A stretch of 64,000 bases of DNA from the NCBI RefSeq assembly GCF_021018895.1, contig NC_079375.1:5925060-5989059 (forward strand), read 5' to 3'. Both the position numbers and the translations under genes were made by a program. Positions 39,076 to 52,960 of this stretch are shown here, one piece after another. The notes beneath the pieces were generated by a model. The model did no database searches. It was given only the letters and a program-made list of their open reading frames with translations, and was not told the DNA's origin. This stretch comes from Seriola aureovittata. Its lineage: Eukaryota; Chordata; Actinopteri; Carangiformes; Carangidae. Position 1 is the stretch's first letter, and the number at the start of each line of letters is the position of its first letter.

Positions 39076-39414
39076 AATTCACACACACAACAATTCACAC
39101 ATACTAAGACACAAACACACAAATACTAGCAACAAATCCTGGATTTTGCTTGTTTCTTCTTGCATTCAGCTGTTGTTTTAGCTGTATTTTCAGTCCTGTG
39201 TTGCTCGACAAATCTGATGCACTATGAAGCACTAAGTACATAACTACACTGGACTTGTCTTGACATGGATTGGGTGGGGGAGAAAAGAGGCTGACAAGAG
39301 CTGGGCTTTTCTCAGGAAGAAGTAAAGAGAGTTTTAGATTGAGGTACCTGTGCTATTGTGGATTAATTGGCTTTATAAGCGCCTTTATCATTTTCCAAAT
39401 TAGCATAAGTTTAT

Positions 39415-39590
39415 TTCACATTATCAATTCATCCGCTGATTATTCTCTCAATTAATTAGTCTTACAGATAGTAGTAAATGCTCATATTAATTTCTCAAAG
39501 ACCAAGTTCACATATGTAAATTTCTTGCCCAAAACCAAAGATATTCAAATATTCAATTAATCAATTAATTGTTGCGACATCTGTACAAGA
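39415..39590 (+). mobile_element. ATTAATCGATTA-type miniature element, shortened copy
   Basis: It carries CGCTGATTATTCTCTCAATT, CCCAAAACCAAAGATATTCA and an end CAATTAATTGTTGCGACATC. The interior is deleted. Confidence 0.6.
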
Positions 39591-41193
39591 CAAAAAGTTA
39601 TAGACTATAGATGGAGCAAGCAGTAAAGATATGGAAGTTTAGTGTTCACATACCGCTGGAAAAATGACCCTGCTATGGAACTCTTGGCCTCGGCCTGCCT
39701 TCTCTGTTAAGACTGTTAGGGCCAGAGCGACTGGTGACTAATGAGCCTCCACGCAGGCTCACTACAGGTTGGCGAGATTAACTCCAAGTATCTCTGAGCT
39801 CACATTAAGATGCCTGCTGCATGAGACTAGAGGGGAAAACAAACAGCGCTGATGAAACCCAGTCAAGGCGTAAAAAGCTGCAGCCTGGGAGCTGCACCTG
39901 TGCCAATTCTCATGTAACCATCACCCAAAAAGGAAAACTGCAGCTGAGCCCAGACTTCTGCTAAGGTTTCATACTTGATGAGGGCAGGAAATTAAACTTT
40001 CTGCCCATCGATTACACCAGCTGATGGCTTCCAAAAGTCAACAGCTAATTTGGAATAACATGGCTGATACCAACATTTAAAGACAAAGGGCAAAATCAAA
40101 AAAAATGTTTTTATCATATCATAGAGTATTGGTCTCCCTCAGAAATATCAGTCTAAAACATTTATTTAAAAAACTGACCTCCAAAAAAAACCTGGTTATC
40201 CAGACTAACGATCTACAGACAAAGCTTCCCAACATTTTGCTGGTTATGCTGTACCTTCCCTATCAAGTCAGTAAACTGTTGAGATAAACTGTAAACTATC
40301 CAGGCAGTGAGGCGCTCTTACATCTGATGTTTATACTTACATACACAGTGCAAAGTGAAGATGACGGTTCACCTAGCCAGGTGCAAAGATAACACACAGT
40401 TTCCTCTACGTTCACTCAGCAATGGTGCACCAAGAAAAGACACACAATTCAATTATACGGTTACATTAAGAATATCAGCTTTTTGTCAAACATTAAAGTG
40501 CACAAAATAGAAATTTTGCAAACAGACCAGTCATAATGCTGCAGCACTGGTGCAGAGAAAACCCTGTCAGGACACACAGTAGACCCCGTCACACATCCTG
40601 CCATAGCACACACCTTCTTCAAAGTAAACGAGCCACACAATCATCCACATATTTGTTAAAAGTTGAACTTAACTTGAGTCCTGTAACCTTTTAAGAGCGA
40701 AGCTTTGCAGCTATCGACAGGTGTGGTGATGCAAACGGTGTCACAGACAGTAGCTTTGATGTTGTCACATACAGTACAGTACACATGCACACATAAACAT
40801 ATCTGAAGACGCATTGGCTTTGCCCCACAGGTTTCACTCAGTGAAGGTAGATACTGAGACAAAAAGATGACAGAGCCTACAGTGTTGTTGTCCCACATCT
40901 CTCGTAGACTGAACAGCTGACACCTCAGCAGTCATCCTGCAGCAGCAACACTGAAGCCAAAACTGCTTTGATCAACAAAATTCTACCAAAGTGGATAAGC
41001 ACGGTGGCGTTCTAAGCGGCAGCAGAAAAGACTGTGTGTGTCCTATATCCTGAACACTCAGCAGAAAAGAGAAGAACAATTACAGAGGTAAAGTAAATTG
41101 CAAGTGTTGATAAATACAGAAATACAGTGAAAGAGGAGGGGGAGGATTTTTATTTTTTTTATCCAAAATGCCTTGTAGTTACACATGACACTA

Positions 41194-41503
41194 CACTAAA
41201 GCTGCACATGATTATTTTCATTGCTCATTAATCTGCCCATTATTTTCCCAATTGATCCATTAATTGTGTGGTCTATCAAATGTTAGAAAATAGTAAAAGA
41301 TGAATATTTCCTAAAGCCCAAAATGAAATTGTTTGTTTTGCTTGTTTTGTCTGATAAACAGACAAAAAGCTAAATACAATTTACTATCACAAAAGACAAA
41401 GAAAAACAGCAAATCCTGAGAAAACTGAAAAGCTGGAGGCAGACAATGTTTGGCATGTTTGCTGTTTGTCAATCGGCTCACTGATAAATTGTTTCAGTTC
41501 TAA
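41194..41503 (+). mobile_element. ATTAATCGATTA-type miniature element, near-complete copy
   Basis: It starts at AAAGCTGCACATGATTATTT and passes through TGTGTGGTCTATCAAATGTT and CAGCAAATCCTGAGAAAACT. It ends near AATTGTTTCAGTTCT, which is the degenerate partner of the start. This is the fullest uninterrupted copy in the window and a good reference for the family. Confidence 0.75.
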
Positions 41504-42004
41504 ATTACGCAAGGAAATGAGGGATAAAACTACAAGAAATCTCACATAACTGAGTATCAATGTTCTTAAAATCCTGGAAAAAACACGAGTGCCAAATCAT
41601 TTCCCTGGAAAGTATCCAGTTTGTTTTGTATACAGAAGAGCTCCATTGACACGGTGAATGAAGGTCACTGTCCTGACTCAACAAAGAAAAGCGTGAACCA
41701 TACACTGGGAGGCTCAAATCAAGTCTCCTGTACTGGTTTACAGGTCGTCCTCTGTCTTCAAGCCTTGATTCCTGTAGTGCTCACTTGTGGGTCCATATTT
41801 TACTATCAATCTCAGCTCTACCAAGAGCTGATTAGCTGGATCAGGTGTGTTCAGCCAATCACAAACTAATCACTTGTGGGCAGAGTATGGAGAGATGGAA
41901 AATATTCTGGTGGGCGCTGCAGTTGTGGAAAATGCCCATTTCTGAGAGCCTTTAAATTGCTTATTTTGTTCAACCAACAACTCTACACCTGAATATATTT
42001 GATT

Positions 42005-42135
42005 TCCAGTCAGATAAACAGCAAATCTTTACATTTGAGAAGCCGCAATCAGCAAATATCTGACTTTTTTCCATAATAAATCACTATGATTGATTAGATT
42101 AATGACTGATTATGAATTAATCCTTTCAGCACTAC
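42005..42135 (+). mobile_element. ATTAATCGATTA-type miniature element, 3' fragment
   Basis: It contains CAGCAAATCTTTACATTTGA and GAAGCCGCAATCAGCAAATA and ends GAATTAATCCTTTCAGCACT. It lies about 0.5 kb from the near-complete copy at 41.2-41.5 kb, in the same orientation. Confidence 0.6.
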
Positions 42136-45133
42136 TGGTGAGTACTGTTCATGTTTGCTACCTGTTTATTCCAAACAAGCTGTCACTGCTACGACAGTAA
42201 ACATTCAACACTTTGCTTCTTATACAACAAAGGATGTTCCCAGAAAACTGACATCACATTTTTACAATTTCATGGCCTGGCTATAGGCTGAGTCACGATT
42301 GTGTCACATGAATCGGTGATAGTCGCATCACATGTATTCATATGAAAAGCTTGTGCAGTGTGACTTTCAGGCCCTGCCAAGAAACACAGTGGGGCAGTAA
42401 TGCAGTTATTGTCACAGCGCCGGTGTAAACGTGTTGCTTCATGCCCACAGCTCATCAAAAACCGAGCACTCTTCTCACCCAGCAGCCGCCTCAATTACAG
42501 CAGCATCACCCCCCCTGGATCCGTCGTCCCTCCATCCATCCAGTCTGGCTGTATTTTCATCAGGGCTGGGTGGCCTCCATTAGTGCTCCTCCGCAGGGAC
42601 AGGACAGGCCTCTAAAGCACAGCACTCAGGGAGCGCATTGGGGCCCCGCACTTTACCCTAACAGCTTCATCAACTCTGCATCCCTAGAGCCAGACACACA
42701 CACTCACACCAGACACACACATGCACACATACTCACACAACCTCTGGAGGGCCCAATTAGCAACCATCACCTGTAATTCAATAACAACACTCCCTTTCTT
42801 TCAGCCTCTCCAGCTCCCTCTTTCACTCGACCGTGAATTTGCTTGCGTGATTTAAAAAGGACGACTCCTAATGTTCTCCTACATCAACGCACAAATCTAA
42901 ATCTACGCTGACAGTTTATTAAGGGCTTTGAATAGACTTGCATACTTTGTTTGCAAGCAAGAGGTGTCTGCCCCCTCCTCTCCCTTCTTCCTCCCGGTGT
43001 TCACTTTTACAAGCGTCATATATCATCCCTCTGGCTCCGCGCACTGCAAATCAAGCCCACAGGACACAGGATGGAGGACAGACACAAAGAGAGAATCCAC
43101 ACTGCACATCTCTACTCAGCTTCTAATCAAATCCTCTGTTCCATTTCAACGTGTTCGCTCACCATCCATCCTGCATGATGGGAGAGGGAAAACAGAGAGG
43201 CAGCGGCTCTGTCTCCATCCGACAATAAAACAAATGTAACAGAACAATAAATAAAGGAAACCTGTCGGCAGAACCACGGTAAAGTGGTGCACCACTACAC
43301 GTAATACATTCAAAACTGAGCAACCTAAATGCTGTTCAAATACCAGTAGCAGCACTGCCCAGTTATAATGTTCAGTTTTTGGTGTTACTTCAACTGTATT
43401 CATCATTTTTGAGGTTTGGAGTCGTTGTTTTCTTCCAGAAAAGGGTCACGTGATAGGAGCGAGATGAATCACGGAAGGATATGCCATGACTGATAAACGA
43501 ATGTTGGTGTGTGCATCATCATTTCTGTTTGTTTCCTCTGTGTTTCTGCCCGACCAGACTAAAACGCAATCCTGGAGTTTTCAAACTAAAATGCGCACGC
43601 CAAGCTTAAACGTAGTAAAAGCGCATGTAGCCTGAATCTAGAAAAACATGCCGGGAACATCCATCAAAGACTCAAAAGCCACTGAGAATTTATGCTAAAG
43701 TGTCCTGATGTCTGACATAAGAGAACAAAAACTGGGCAACAACCAATCAGCTCCAAGTAAATTAACAGAAAACATTAACAAAACAAGGGAAAAGTTAGAC
43801 ATCAAGGTCAGCGCTTCCCCTAAGATATGACTTTAAGACAAAAACAATACATGGAAACAGAAACACACAGACATGAACTCCATCATGTACCAGTATACAG
43901 CAACAAGAGAAAATAACTGTCCAATCAGAGCAGGGTATGTAGATCACCAACTCAATGCTAAACATGGCAACATGCTTCAGGCTCATGAGAGGCAAGAGAG
44001 AGCCTGTCACTTTGCAAATGTGTGAACAGGAGATTAGTAACAGAAGACTTTTCTCAGAGGGGCGTGTGTAACGTTGATATCATTTAAAGGTAGGTATATA
44101 TAAATGGCAGGTATATTGGTATGGCTTGCTAGTCAACCAGCTTTTTGACCAGTGAGGTGATTATACCTCTTTATTCAGCACTATACGTCACATAGTTCCA
44201 GTTCCACTTCAATTTTCTGCCTCAAGCAAGTATGACAATATTTAAGTCATTTCTGTGTGACTCTTGCCGTTTGATACACACTTCTGAGACAAAGACGATT
44301 CGAATGGGGACCAGGCTACAGTGTAAAAGGGGAGAGATAAATCACTACTGTGCTTCTAATCTAATTCTCTATTCCACTCCCACCTGTCCTGCTGCTGCTG
44401 TACCCTCTGAGGTCTCTGGGGTGTCTTTAGTGAGTCCAGGCCCCTCCTAACCCACCTGTCCACCACTCATGATTTATGTCTCCTGAGACCACTGGGGCTG
44501 CTGGGAGGTTGCCTCCCCTGCTCTTACTGTAGGTTTTCCTTTTTGACTTTTTTTTTCTCCTTAGCTTTATTCAATCACAAAGAATTCTTTGGTATGGCTG
44601 GTGGCTTTATATAGCTTTAGTTTGTTTGTAAGTAATAAAATATTAAATCAGAATAAATACATTGCTGGTTCTTAAAGTTATTGGGTGCTATGAGAAGGCA
44701 TGATAAAAGCTGGAAGGATAGGGGATAGTGCAAACCTAAAGACACACTTTACATTACTTTACAGTGCACAGTGCTATTTGAGGTAAAAAACAAAAACAAA
44801 ACAAAAGCAAACTCCAATAGTGTCCTAGTCAAGAAAGCCCCAACTAAAGAAATGTCACCTGTTCTCATTAAGTCAGCAGAATTTAGTCTTAAAAGCTCTT
44901 CTTTGTTATAACAAGTGAGATGATCAGTGATTATGGTGATTTGCACCATAAAAGTAACAAGTGACTAAAGTTAACTTGAATTTTTCTGAATTCGTTATTT
45001 TCACTTTTATGTACAACATAGCTTTAAAACGTGAATCACCAACCTTAGGGATAAATAGAATGATCTTTTTCCCAAATAGATTTATTTTGAGAATTTGATT
45101 CGACGGGAGCAAAAAATGAGTATATTCATCATC

Positions 45134-45345
45134 AGCTAATGTGATTATTTTGTTTATGATTGATTAATTGAAAGTCTCTAAAATGTCAGAAAATAAAGAA
45201 CTATATCCATCTGAATTTCCTGTCGTCTTCAGATTGCTTATCTTGTTCAGCTGAGTCTCAAATCAAAATGAAATGTTTAGATTTTCGCTTGAATATTTGC
45301 AATCAATTAAGTGATCGAATAGTTGATGACTAATCAATGACCTGA
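45134..45345 (+). mobile_element. ATTAATCGATTA-type miniature element copy
   Basis: It contains GTGATTATTTTGTTTATGAT, CTAAAATGTCAGAAAATAAA and ATCTTGTTCAGCTGAGTCTC. It ends in a degenerate GATGACTAATCAATGACC. It is a diverged, shortened copy. Confidence 0.65.
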
Positions 45346-48122
45346 CCAGTCGTATGATTCTATGACTGAATGACACTAATGGCTTGTTACTAAGGTGAAA
45401 AACTATATTTCAGGCCAGGGACAAACAGAGGAGATAACCCAATGATGAGCTGGGCTTTAACTTTGTACTGCTTCACTGTTTTATTTACCCTTCTCATTAT
45501 TCCACTCCTCCGCCTCTCAGCTCCACATTTCTTTCCGTTTCAACTTTCCTGCACCTGTTTCCTTTCGGTTTACCTTTGAGATGTGTCCCAATTTTCAATG
45601 GAAGCAAATCAAAGCAAGCAGCCTATCACAGGCAAGCGGCATTCCTCTTCAATTACCAACATTCACGGGATTACGGCTCGACTTAGTCTCTGCTGCACAG
45701 CACCCTCGGCTGAGGTTCAGCGTTATGCCTGAAGGCAGGCAGCAGCTTTGGGCTGCGTTTTCACTGATTTCCTCTGAGCTCGAGGAGCCGACAGCCTCTG
45801 TTCTGCTTCTCAGGTGGCAGGAGAAAAAAGAGAATGGAGGATGGCAGAATATGCAAATCGTACCACCACCAAAGAAGAGGGAGAGGAGTTTCCCACCAGC
45901 TGAGTGTGAAAGAGTGCTCCCCCTCTCCAACACAAACACAGGACTTTGAATGGGACTCTTTCTTTTAACACACACTGGCCTGCATGCACACATAACCCCC
46001 ACGATCACACAAACTCACAAAATGTATAAACTCACATTTATAAACTATTTCATGTCTCACACACACTCATGAAAATGCACAGACGCAGGCATACATGGAC
46101 ATTTTGACACACAAACATACACATGCATGATCTGAGGTGGGATGCTGGTCAGCAGCAGCAGCAGAATAAACTGGGTCCCTTCACCACAGGCTGTCTTTCA
46201 CAGCTCAGCCTTGGTTTGCAGAGCAGCGTAGATTAAAGTTTTAGCTGTTAGCTGCTCGGGGAGCCTCTTGAATACATGAATATTCAGGTGGTTGAATGAG
46301 AATGATGAAAGGCATCAGCAAAGCAGGTTACTTGTGGAAACGGTTTAGGCCACCTTTAAGAAAAGGAGGTTCTGATACGAGTTTGGCAGTTCCTCTGAGA
46401 TTTTATGCACCAGTGGTGCTGGAGGTAAATTTCACTTCTGGTTCCACATTTGGTTTGTTTTGAGCGTAGGTGGCAGTGAGAAAACTTTGTCTTCATAACA
46501 TCAATTTTAAACGCCATTGTAAATTTAAAGCAGGATTTGGCTTTGCTGTAATCTTATTTTGATTCGAGCACGGTGACTGTACTCGTCTGAGCTCCTCATT
46601 CATAGCATGGCATCTCTCCTGTTACACTTTTATAAGGGCAGAGCAGCTTTAAACTTTCATTAATTACAGCATCAAATGGGCAGCAATGTTTTTCTACTTA
46701 TTCAGAAAGAACAAGCATGCAATTCTTGATTTCTCTTGAAGACACTGACATCTAAATGTAGTACTCTTCTGTGACATTATTGTGGATATTTGGGATTTAT
46801 TGGAGTTTTGAATGTGCAACACACAATAAGTAAATTGATTATAAATGCCAGCTGCAATAAATGTATTTTTCTCAACATTGTCCTAAAGATCCACCAAGTT
46901 TTTACTGCAGCTTTACTCTTGCACATGTAATACATAAATCAAATGTCTGAATTGTTCCAAACACTTTGTTTTTAAAGTTACATCAGTGCAGATAAGAAAC
47001 AGTCAGCTTTACTATTAAATGTATACAGCATTTTTGTAATGATCTGAGTGTTTGGGCCAAACAGTGAAACCCTATGGAGCATCCATATCCTGATCACTGC
47101 CGCAGAGCTTCTCAGACCATGTGGCTCTTGTGTTCTGTGGTGTAACACAGCTCCAGGGCTGCTCCATTGACCTCTGACCTCTATGTGGAGGACTGGGTGG
47201 GTGGGTGTGTTTTGGGGGGTGTATACGACGTATAGCTTGCTGCTACAAAGGTCGTGCTGCCATGCAAGTTTCACATTTATTTACACTTCTCAATGCAAGT
47301 GCAGCCTGAATGACAAAATGAGTTGTTCTTAGTTTTGTGTTAAATCAGAGGCAGTGCACGTTTCCCCTTCACCTCCACTAAAAATAGCTCTTGTGTTGAG
47401 TGTTCATGAGTTGCTGGGCCAAATCACACCTGCTTGACAAACAGGCAGTTGGTGCATGTTTTTAGTCGTTTGTCCTTTATTTGAGCTAACTTTCTGAATA
47501 TGTGGGTTAGTTAATGAAGTGATTCTGCTGCTTTGTTTGTCATAGATCTGCTAATCGACAGTACACACCACTGCTGCCATGTGAAAACCTCGTCATTGAG
47601 TTTCTATGTTTCAGCTCCTGAAACCCAAAATAGCTAAACTCATAAATACCATTGTTGATATCATGGTGGTTGGAGGTTTTCACTGGGTGGAAATGAGGTG
47701 TAAGTGACGCATGTATTATCTATATCCACTATGCTGTTCTGTGTGTTCTTGCATCTCATTTTAATAGAGTATAACTTCCATGTTTGGTTTATAGTTTTGT
47801 TATCATCATCACCATCATCACCCTCTGACTTTTTGATTCACCTTCCTATGAATGCACACACACAGTACGAGTCAGATGTACAACCGGTTTAAAACTGGTG
47901 CGTTTAATTGTTTGGCTGTATTGAGTCATCTGCCTTTACTTTCCATGCCTCAGCTGTCAAGGTGCCTTTATCAGCCCTACGTCACATAATTGAAACGCAA
48001 CAGCATCAGCAGGAAGATTTCTCCCTCACAGGCACCATGTTAATGCATGTAAATCCCAACAAGCAGGACCGTGTTGTTATGCAAAGCCTGGAGGAAAGTA
48101 GCAGTTTCCCACCTTGATGCTA

Positions 48123-48153
<31 letters not shown>

Positions 48154-48382
48154 CACTCTGTCTCCCTCTCTCTCTCTGTCACGCATACACACAAACACAC
48201 ACACACTGCTCAATTAGTCACAGCAGCAGCATCAGTAACCCTGACGCACCTCCCCCTCCAAACCATAAAAGGCAATGGGAGGGGTTGATGCTGACTTGCT
48301 AAAGACATCCTGTAGTGCTTTGTCATTCCACAGGCCCATTTGTGCAAGGGAAACAGCACACACACACACACGCTCATGCACA

Positions 48383-48450
<68 letters not shown>
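48123..48450. repeat. cluster of (CA)n microsatellites
   Basis: CA-rich pieces at about 48123-48155 and 48358-48370, with a long CA array at 48384-48450. Confidence 0.9.
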
Positions 48451-48451
<1 letters not shown>

Positions 48452-50814
48452 CTCCAGGCTCTTATACACAAGGAGAAAGTACCATGAATGACCAATGGTC
48501 ATGGATCAATTAACAGCTTGTGTTGACCACAACCACTTCTAATCCCACTCAGGACCATTTTCCCTCTAACACTTCTCAGTGACAAACAACAAAGATGGAC
48601 GTGTGCATAAATATTCAAATTAGACTCAAGTTCTAAAAAACTGAAGGTAAAATTCCAATCCTCCATACAACAGTAATCTAGGTTGCAACAAATTCAAATA
48701 AAAATCAGGGTGAAGTGACGATCTCTAGTTGGATTTTCAGCAACCACATTAAACATTATAACATCTATATCAGTCTGATGAAATGAGTGTAACAGGGTGA
48801 ACCCAGCCTATGGCAAGGCATATTAGCTAGAAATAAATGCTCAGTATTAACTCAGAGGCAGGACACTCACATGACTCCTCTGCTCCGTAGGAAAGCTCAA
48901 ACTGGAGCACCTTAGGGTGACCTCAAGAAAATGGTTCATTCATACATAAAGACAAAAGAGGCCTATAAAACATGCTGCAGCTTTATACCAAAACACTTTT
49001 CCTTTAAGAGAGTGTGATTGTGCAAGGCAGAGGTTTTTGGTCCAGACAAGCTGGTAAACAGAATATAGTTTTACACAGTGATACAGCACTTCTCTGAAGA
49101 AATACGCTCAGTCAAAGGGCAATAGACTTCATAACAGAGATACAGAGAGAAAATGCTACTCATCTACACAGCTGAACAAAGAGCCTATCACCAGAGGGAG
49201 AGAGTAATCCTTTAAAATAGTAATTCAAAGCCCTTTCATGTCAACAAATGTCTGTTTTACATCAGACTGCCCTGATATAATAAGTCACTGAAAGCTGTTG
49301 TAAACACTACACTTGTCTGTTAATGCACCACTATCACTGCTCCAGCTAATTCAATCAAAATGTACATGTACCATTGAATTAAGTGTAGGATTATTATAAT
49401 ATATGAAAATAAACAACATCTTTAGCACAGCATTCACTGAACCGTAACTGGCACAAAAACAGGGAACCTAAACAAAAACAACCTACCTCAGCACCCAGTA
49501 CCATTTCTCCCAAAACCCTCCACAGGACAGGCGGACAGACCCTGCTAAAAGGTCGAGCCCTGGCTAGCTTGTGCGTATGAGTCGTCCAAGCTTTAGAGTA
49601 GGCCGCTGTTTTTATCCTGTCAAGGTATGTTAACACCAGGCCACAATCCTGTAGTCCCTAAATTGCGGTGTTAGATTACAGAGGGCACACACAAACACGG
49701 AGCACTTAAAAGCGGGAGGAGAGGCGTTGTATGACGAAGCAGTGGGCAAAGCGGCGGCAGCAGCAGCAACAGGCGGTGCACATGAAGGGTTGACACCTGC
49801 CATTTACAGTGGAACTGCAGAAGCTTAGCATGAGGTGGAGTTGAAAATGAGATCATTAAGGCTGCGGTTAAACAAAAACATTTCATTTCTCCTCTGCTCT
49901 TTTAAAAACACAGGAATAACTGTCTTATTAACTTATTAACTGTTCTGTGTATGCTGCTCCTACTCACTTAAATGTACACTTTAATGTGTGGCACAAATAT
50001 TATTCAAGTAAAAAAAAGTCCAGTCAGGGAAAAGTGAAAGTTTTGGGCATCCTTGCAGACCTATATCAAGATGACTATCATCATTTGTGAGGCTTTTATA
50101 CTGGCATGTTTACAGTTTCTGCCTGGTGGGAAATCATCTCTATAAAAAAGCAGAGTAAGGCCAGCTGACTGTCAACTATCACTATACCAGGCAAGTTAGG
50201 GTTTGTTTGTTAAGATAGCAAGAAAAAAAAAACATGTGAATTTGGGTAGTACAACATAACAGCTCAGGGACACTAGAAAATGAGCCCCAGGCCTCTTTCA
50301 AGCAAACTCCAAGATGGCTCATTATGAAAGGGATCAGAACTCCAGGAAATGACTCCAAAAAAATAGGTTTTATGGGTATGAAAAGATGGATGTCAACTTC
50401 TGACTGCCAGTGATGCTCCTGTATAAAAAATGTTCAAGGACAAAATCTGAGCTGTTGCTCACATACAGCCTTTTCTTTCATGTGTTCCTAACTAGTTTAA
50501 ATACCAGAGGAGGTATTACAGCAAAGAGCACAGACAGTGTTTATCTTGACTTTCATGGAGTGGGAGTAAAAATCTGCCTCTTACCAGAGAGGATCCCTAA
50601 TCCATCAGATAACAATCTACTAATGATTTTGTTAGAGGTTCTGCTTCACTTAAAGCACGACTGTGAAACTAAACAACAAAGAAGAAAAAAAAGTTAAAAC
50701 AAAACAAAACACATATTTTCTTATAATGCAAAACTGTTATAAACCTATGTGGATGTAACTGTGAAAGTCTGTGTAAGACTTTACCTTACAATGTTCTCAG
50801 ACTCTCATCCATAA

Positions 50815-51320
50815 TGTGGCTGCCACGATTAATCGGATGACAGTAAATTAATGAACAACTATTTTGATAACTGATTAATGGTTATAATCTCTTTTCAGTC
50901 AAAACTACCACAATTCTGATATCAGCATTTGCTACTTTTCTCTGTTTTATATCACTGTATGGTAAATAGACTGCACCTATATAGCTTTTCTAGTCGCATC
51001 AACCACTCAAAACACTTTACAACAGTTGCCACATTCACTGAGGAACGTGAGGTTCAGTATCTTGCCCGAGGACACTTTGACACATGAACTGGAGGAGCTG
51101 GGGATCAAACCTCCAACCTTCTGAATAGCGGGTGAGCCGCTCTATGTCCTGAGCCACAGCTGCCCTATCATAATATAACCAAAGTATGATTATGGTCTGT
51201 TGTCATGCAAAAAAAGCACTTTGAAGTTGTCAACTTGGAGTTTGGGAAACTTAATTGCAATGAATGAACCAATAATCAGATTAAATCGATAAGGAAAATA
51301 ATAGTTGCATCCCTAATCCA
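50815..51320 (-). mobile_element. ATTAATCGATTA-type miniature element, split by a SINE
   Basis: The left part (about 50815-50954) begins GGCTGCCACGATTAATCGG. The right part (about 51166-51320) ends in GGAAAATAATAGTTGCATCCC. Together they match, in antisense, a palindrome-like fish repeat whose ends read roughly AGTGCTGCAACTAATGATTA and TAATCGTTGCAGCTCT and whose interior carries CCAAAGATATTCAGTTTACT. The SINE lies between the halves. The family appears many times in this window. It is short, has related inverted ends and carries no frame, so a MITE-like origin is likely. I cannot assign the superfamily. Confidence 0.75.
50955..51165 (-). mobile_element. tRNA-derived SINE (LINE-type tail) nested in an older element
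   Basis: Read on the minus strand, it starts with a tRNA-like head: A-box TGGCTCAGGAC (51156-51146), then B-box GGTTTGATCCC (51111-51101). It ends in a tail matching the widespread fish motif AAAGTGTTTTGAGTGGTTGA followed by GAAAAGCTATATAGGTGCAG. Such tails are shared with L2/CR1-like LINEs (family knowledge). It interrupts a copy of the ATTAATCGATTA-type miniature element, whose two halves continue on each side. A short TATCA repeat (50950-50954 and 51166-51170) may be the target duplication. Confidence 0.85.
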
Positions 51321-51412
51321 TAATATACAAAATTAAGCAAAACTCTGAAGTGAGGACAAGACATATGTCTCTGGGACATGTGAGACATTCAGAGCTGAGC
51401 TTAAACAAGTTG

Positions 51413-51590
51413 GTGATTAATCGATTAGTCAATTAATTTATTGGCTATGACGATCAATTTCTACAAAGCAAGCAATGTGAACGTGCCATCTTGAGTACTG
51501 GGAAATTATAATGAGCATTTTGCACAATTATCACTGATTTATTGAGAAAATTTGAAGATTAGCTGCTAAATAATTGTTCGGAGGCTCCAT
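51413..51590 (-). mobile_element. ATTAATCGATTA-type miniature element copy
   Basis: It contains GGTGATTAATCGATTAGTCA and AAGCAAGCAATGTGAACGTG, followed by GAGTACTGGGAAATTATAAT. It lies just beyond the SINE-split copy, about 100 bp away in the same orientation. Confidence 0.6.
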
Positions 51591-52922
51591 AATGACTACA
51601 AGCATTAAAATGCATAAACTGAAAAGTATCTATGGTCACCTGAGGAAGATCACCTGTTATCAGAAAATGCTTGGGTCAGTGGGATGGGCTGTAATTTAAC
51701 ATAAATCTACAGTCTGTTTACTCACTTTCTAACACATGGCAGAGAGTTTGTCCACCTTTAGATTGGCATATATGTTCATGAGTTGGACTTACAGAGCACA
51801 CAGTCATTACTATCTTGTAATGTGAGCATAGGAACTGTTGAGGAAATGACAAACACAAATGAAAGCTTCTGTGACAGTAATAATAAATAGCATCAGCAGC
51901 CTCATCATGGTGATGACAGACTGGAGGTCATGGGACATTAGCACAGGCTAATGTTTGGCACATCAGCTCTTTTGAAATTCAAAGAGGTGAACGGGCTGTG
52001 AACGAGCAGTCTGTGTCATGTGGATGAAAACTAATAAAAAAAAATACACGTTTGAAGAGAGGCAGGTTGAAAATGAAACAAAAACGAGAGAGATGAGTTC
52101 CACTTGTATCTGATCAAAGCGGTGCGCACTGAATCACCGTTACACGCACCAGGCTGCGCGCCTTTCACATTATAATCTCATCTAATGTTATATTTCCTTA
52201 GAGATAAAAATAAACGAGACGCTCGGAATCATTCCCATCAAGTAGCGAGAATATCACGGGGAAATCGGTTAAAATACACCTTCATAGGTGTTGCATCACC
52301 TTGCGTACCTGGCTGTCTCCGGTCCAGAAAAAAGCAGCAACCCCGCCTTCACTGCAGTAATGGTACTGACCGCCATTCCCTTCCGCACACCGCTCAGGAA
52401 ATTGTATAACGAATTACCGCAACACAATAGATGGAAACGAAAGGTTTGACGATGAGCCCTGATCAGCGCTGTTAATGCACACGGTGGGGAATCACACAGG
52501 AATAATCACTTTATGAACCGCTCATTTTCCTGGGCACACACACACAGACACACACACACGGGTCTGCAGGGTGCACTCGACCAAACGAGTCAACCAATCC
52601 ACAAAAAAATACATAAAAGGAGAGATAAGACATGCACAAGTGGGTCAGAAATGCGTGTCGATGAGATAAATCCCGCGAGAGTGAAGGGGGCGAGCATCCA
52701 TGCGAAGCTTGGTACACGGTACACGGTGAAAACTACAAAAAAAAGAATCATGTCTACCTGCACAAGTTGACATTTGGAGCGGTTTTCCTGGCTCCTCACG
52801 AGACACAGAGCATTTAGGAAACGGCGAGCAGATCCTGTTCCGTTCACGAGCGAGAGCAGCAGGTGTTATTTGTGTTTATTTCCAGGCCATTTGTCAGACC
52901 CGTTATCCTCGTTCAGGTAAAC

Positions 52923-52960
52923 ATGATGGTGATGATGGTGATGATGATGATGATGATGGC
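52923..52960. repeat. (GAT)n trinucleotide repeat
   Basis: GATGGT and GATGAT units over about 38 bp, in intron 1 about 1.5 kb from exon 1. Confidence 0.8.

Noticed and set aside
44380..44590. Possible plus-strand exon with TTTTTTTTCTCCTTAG acceptor-like end
   Set aside because: There is no open frame with a domain and no partner exon.
51101..51165. tRNA gene on the minus strand
   Set aside because: It is the head of a SINE with a LINE-like tail and a decayed clover leaf.
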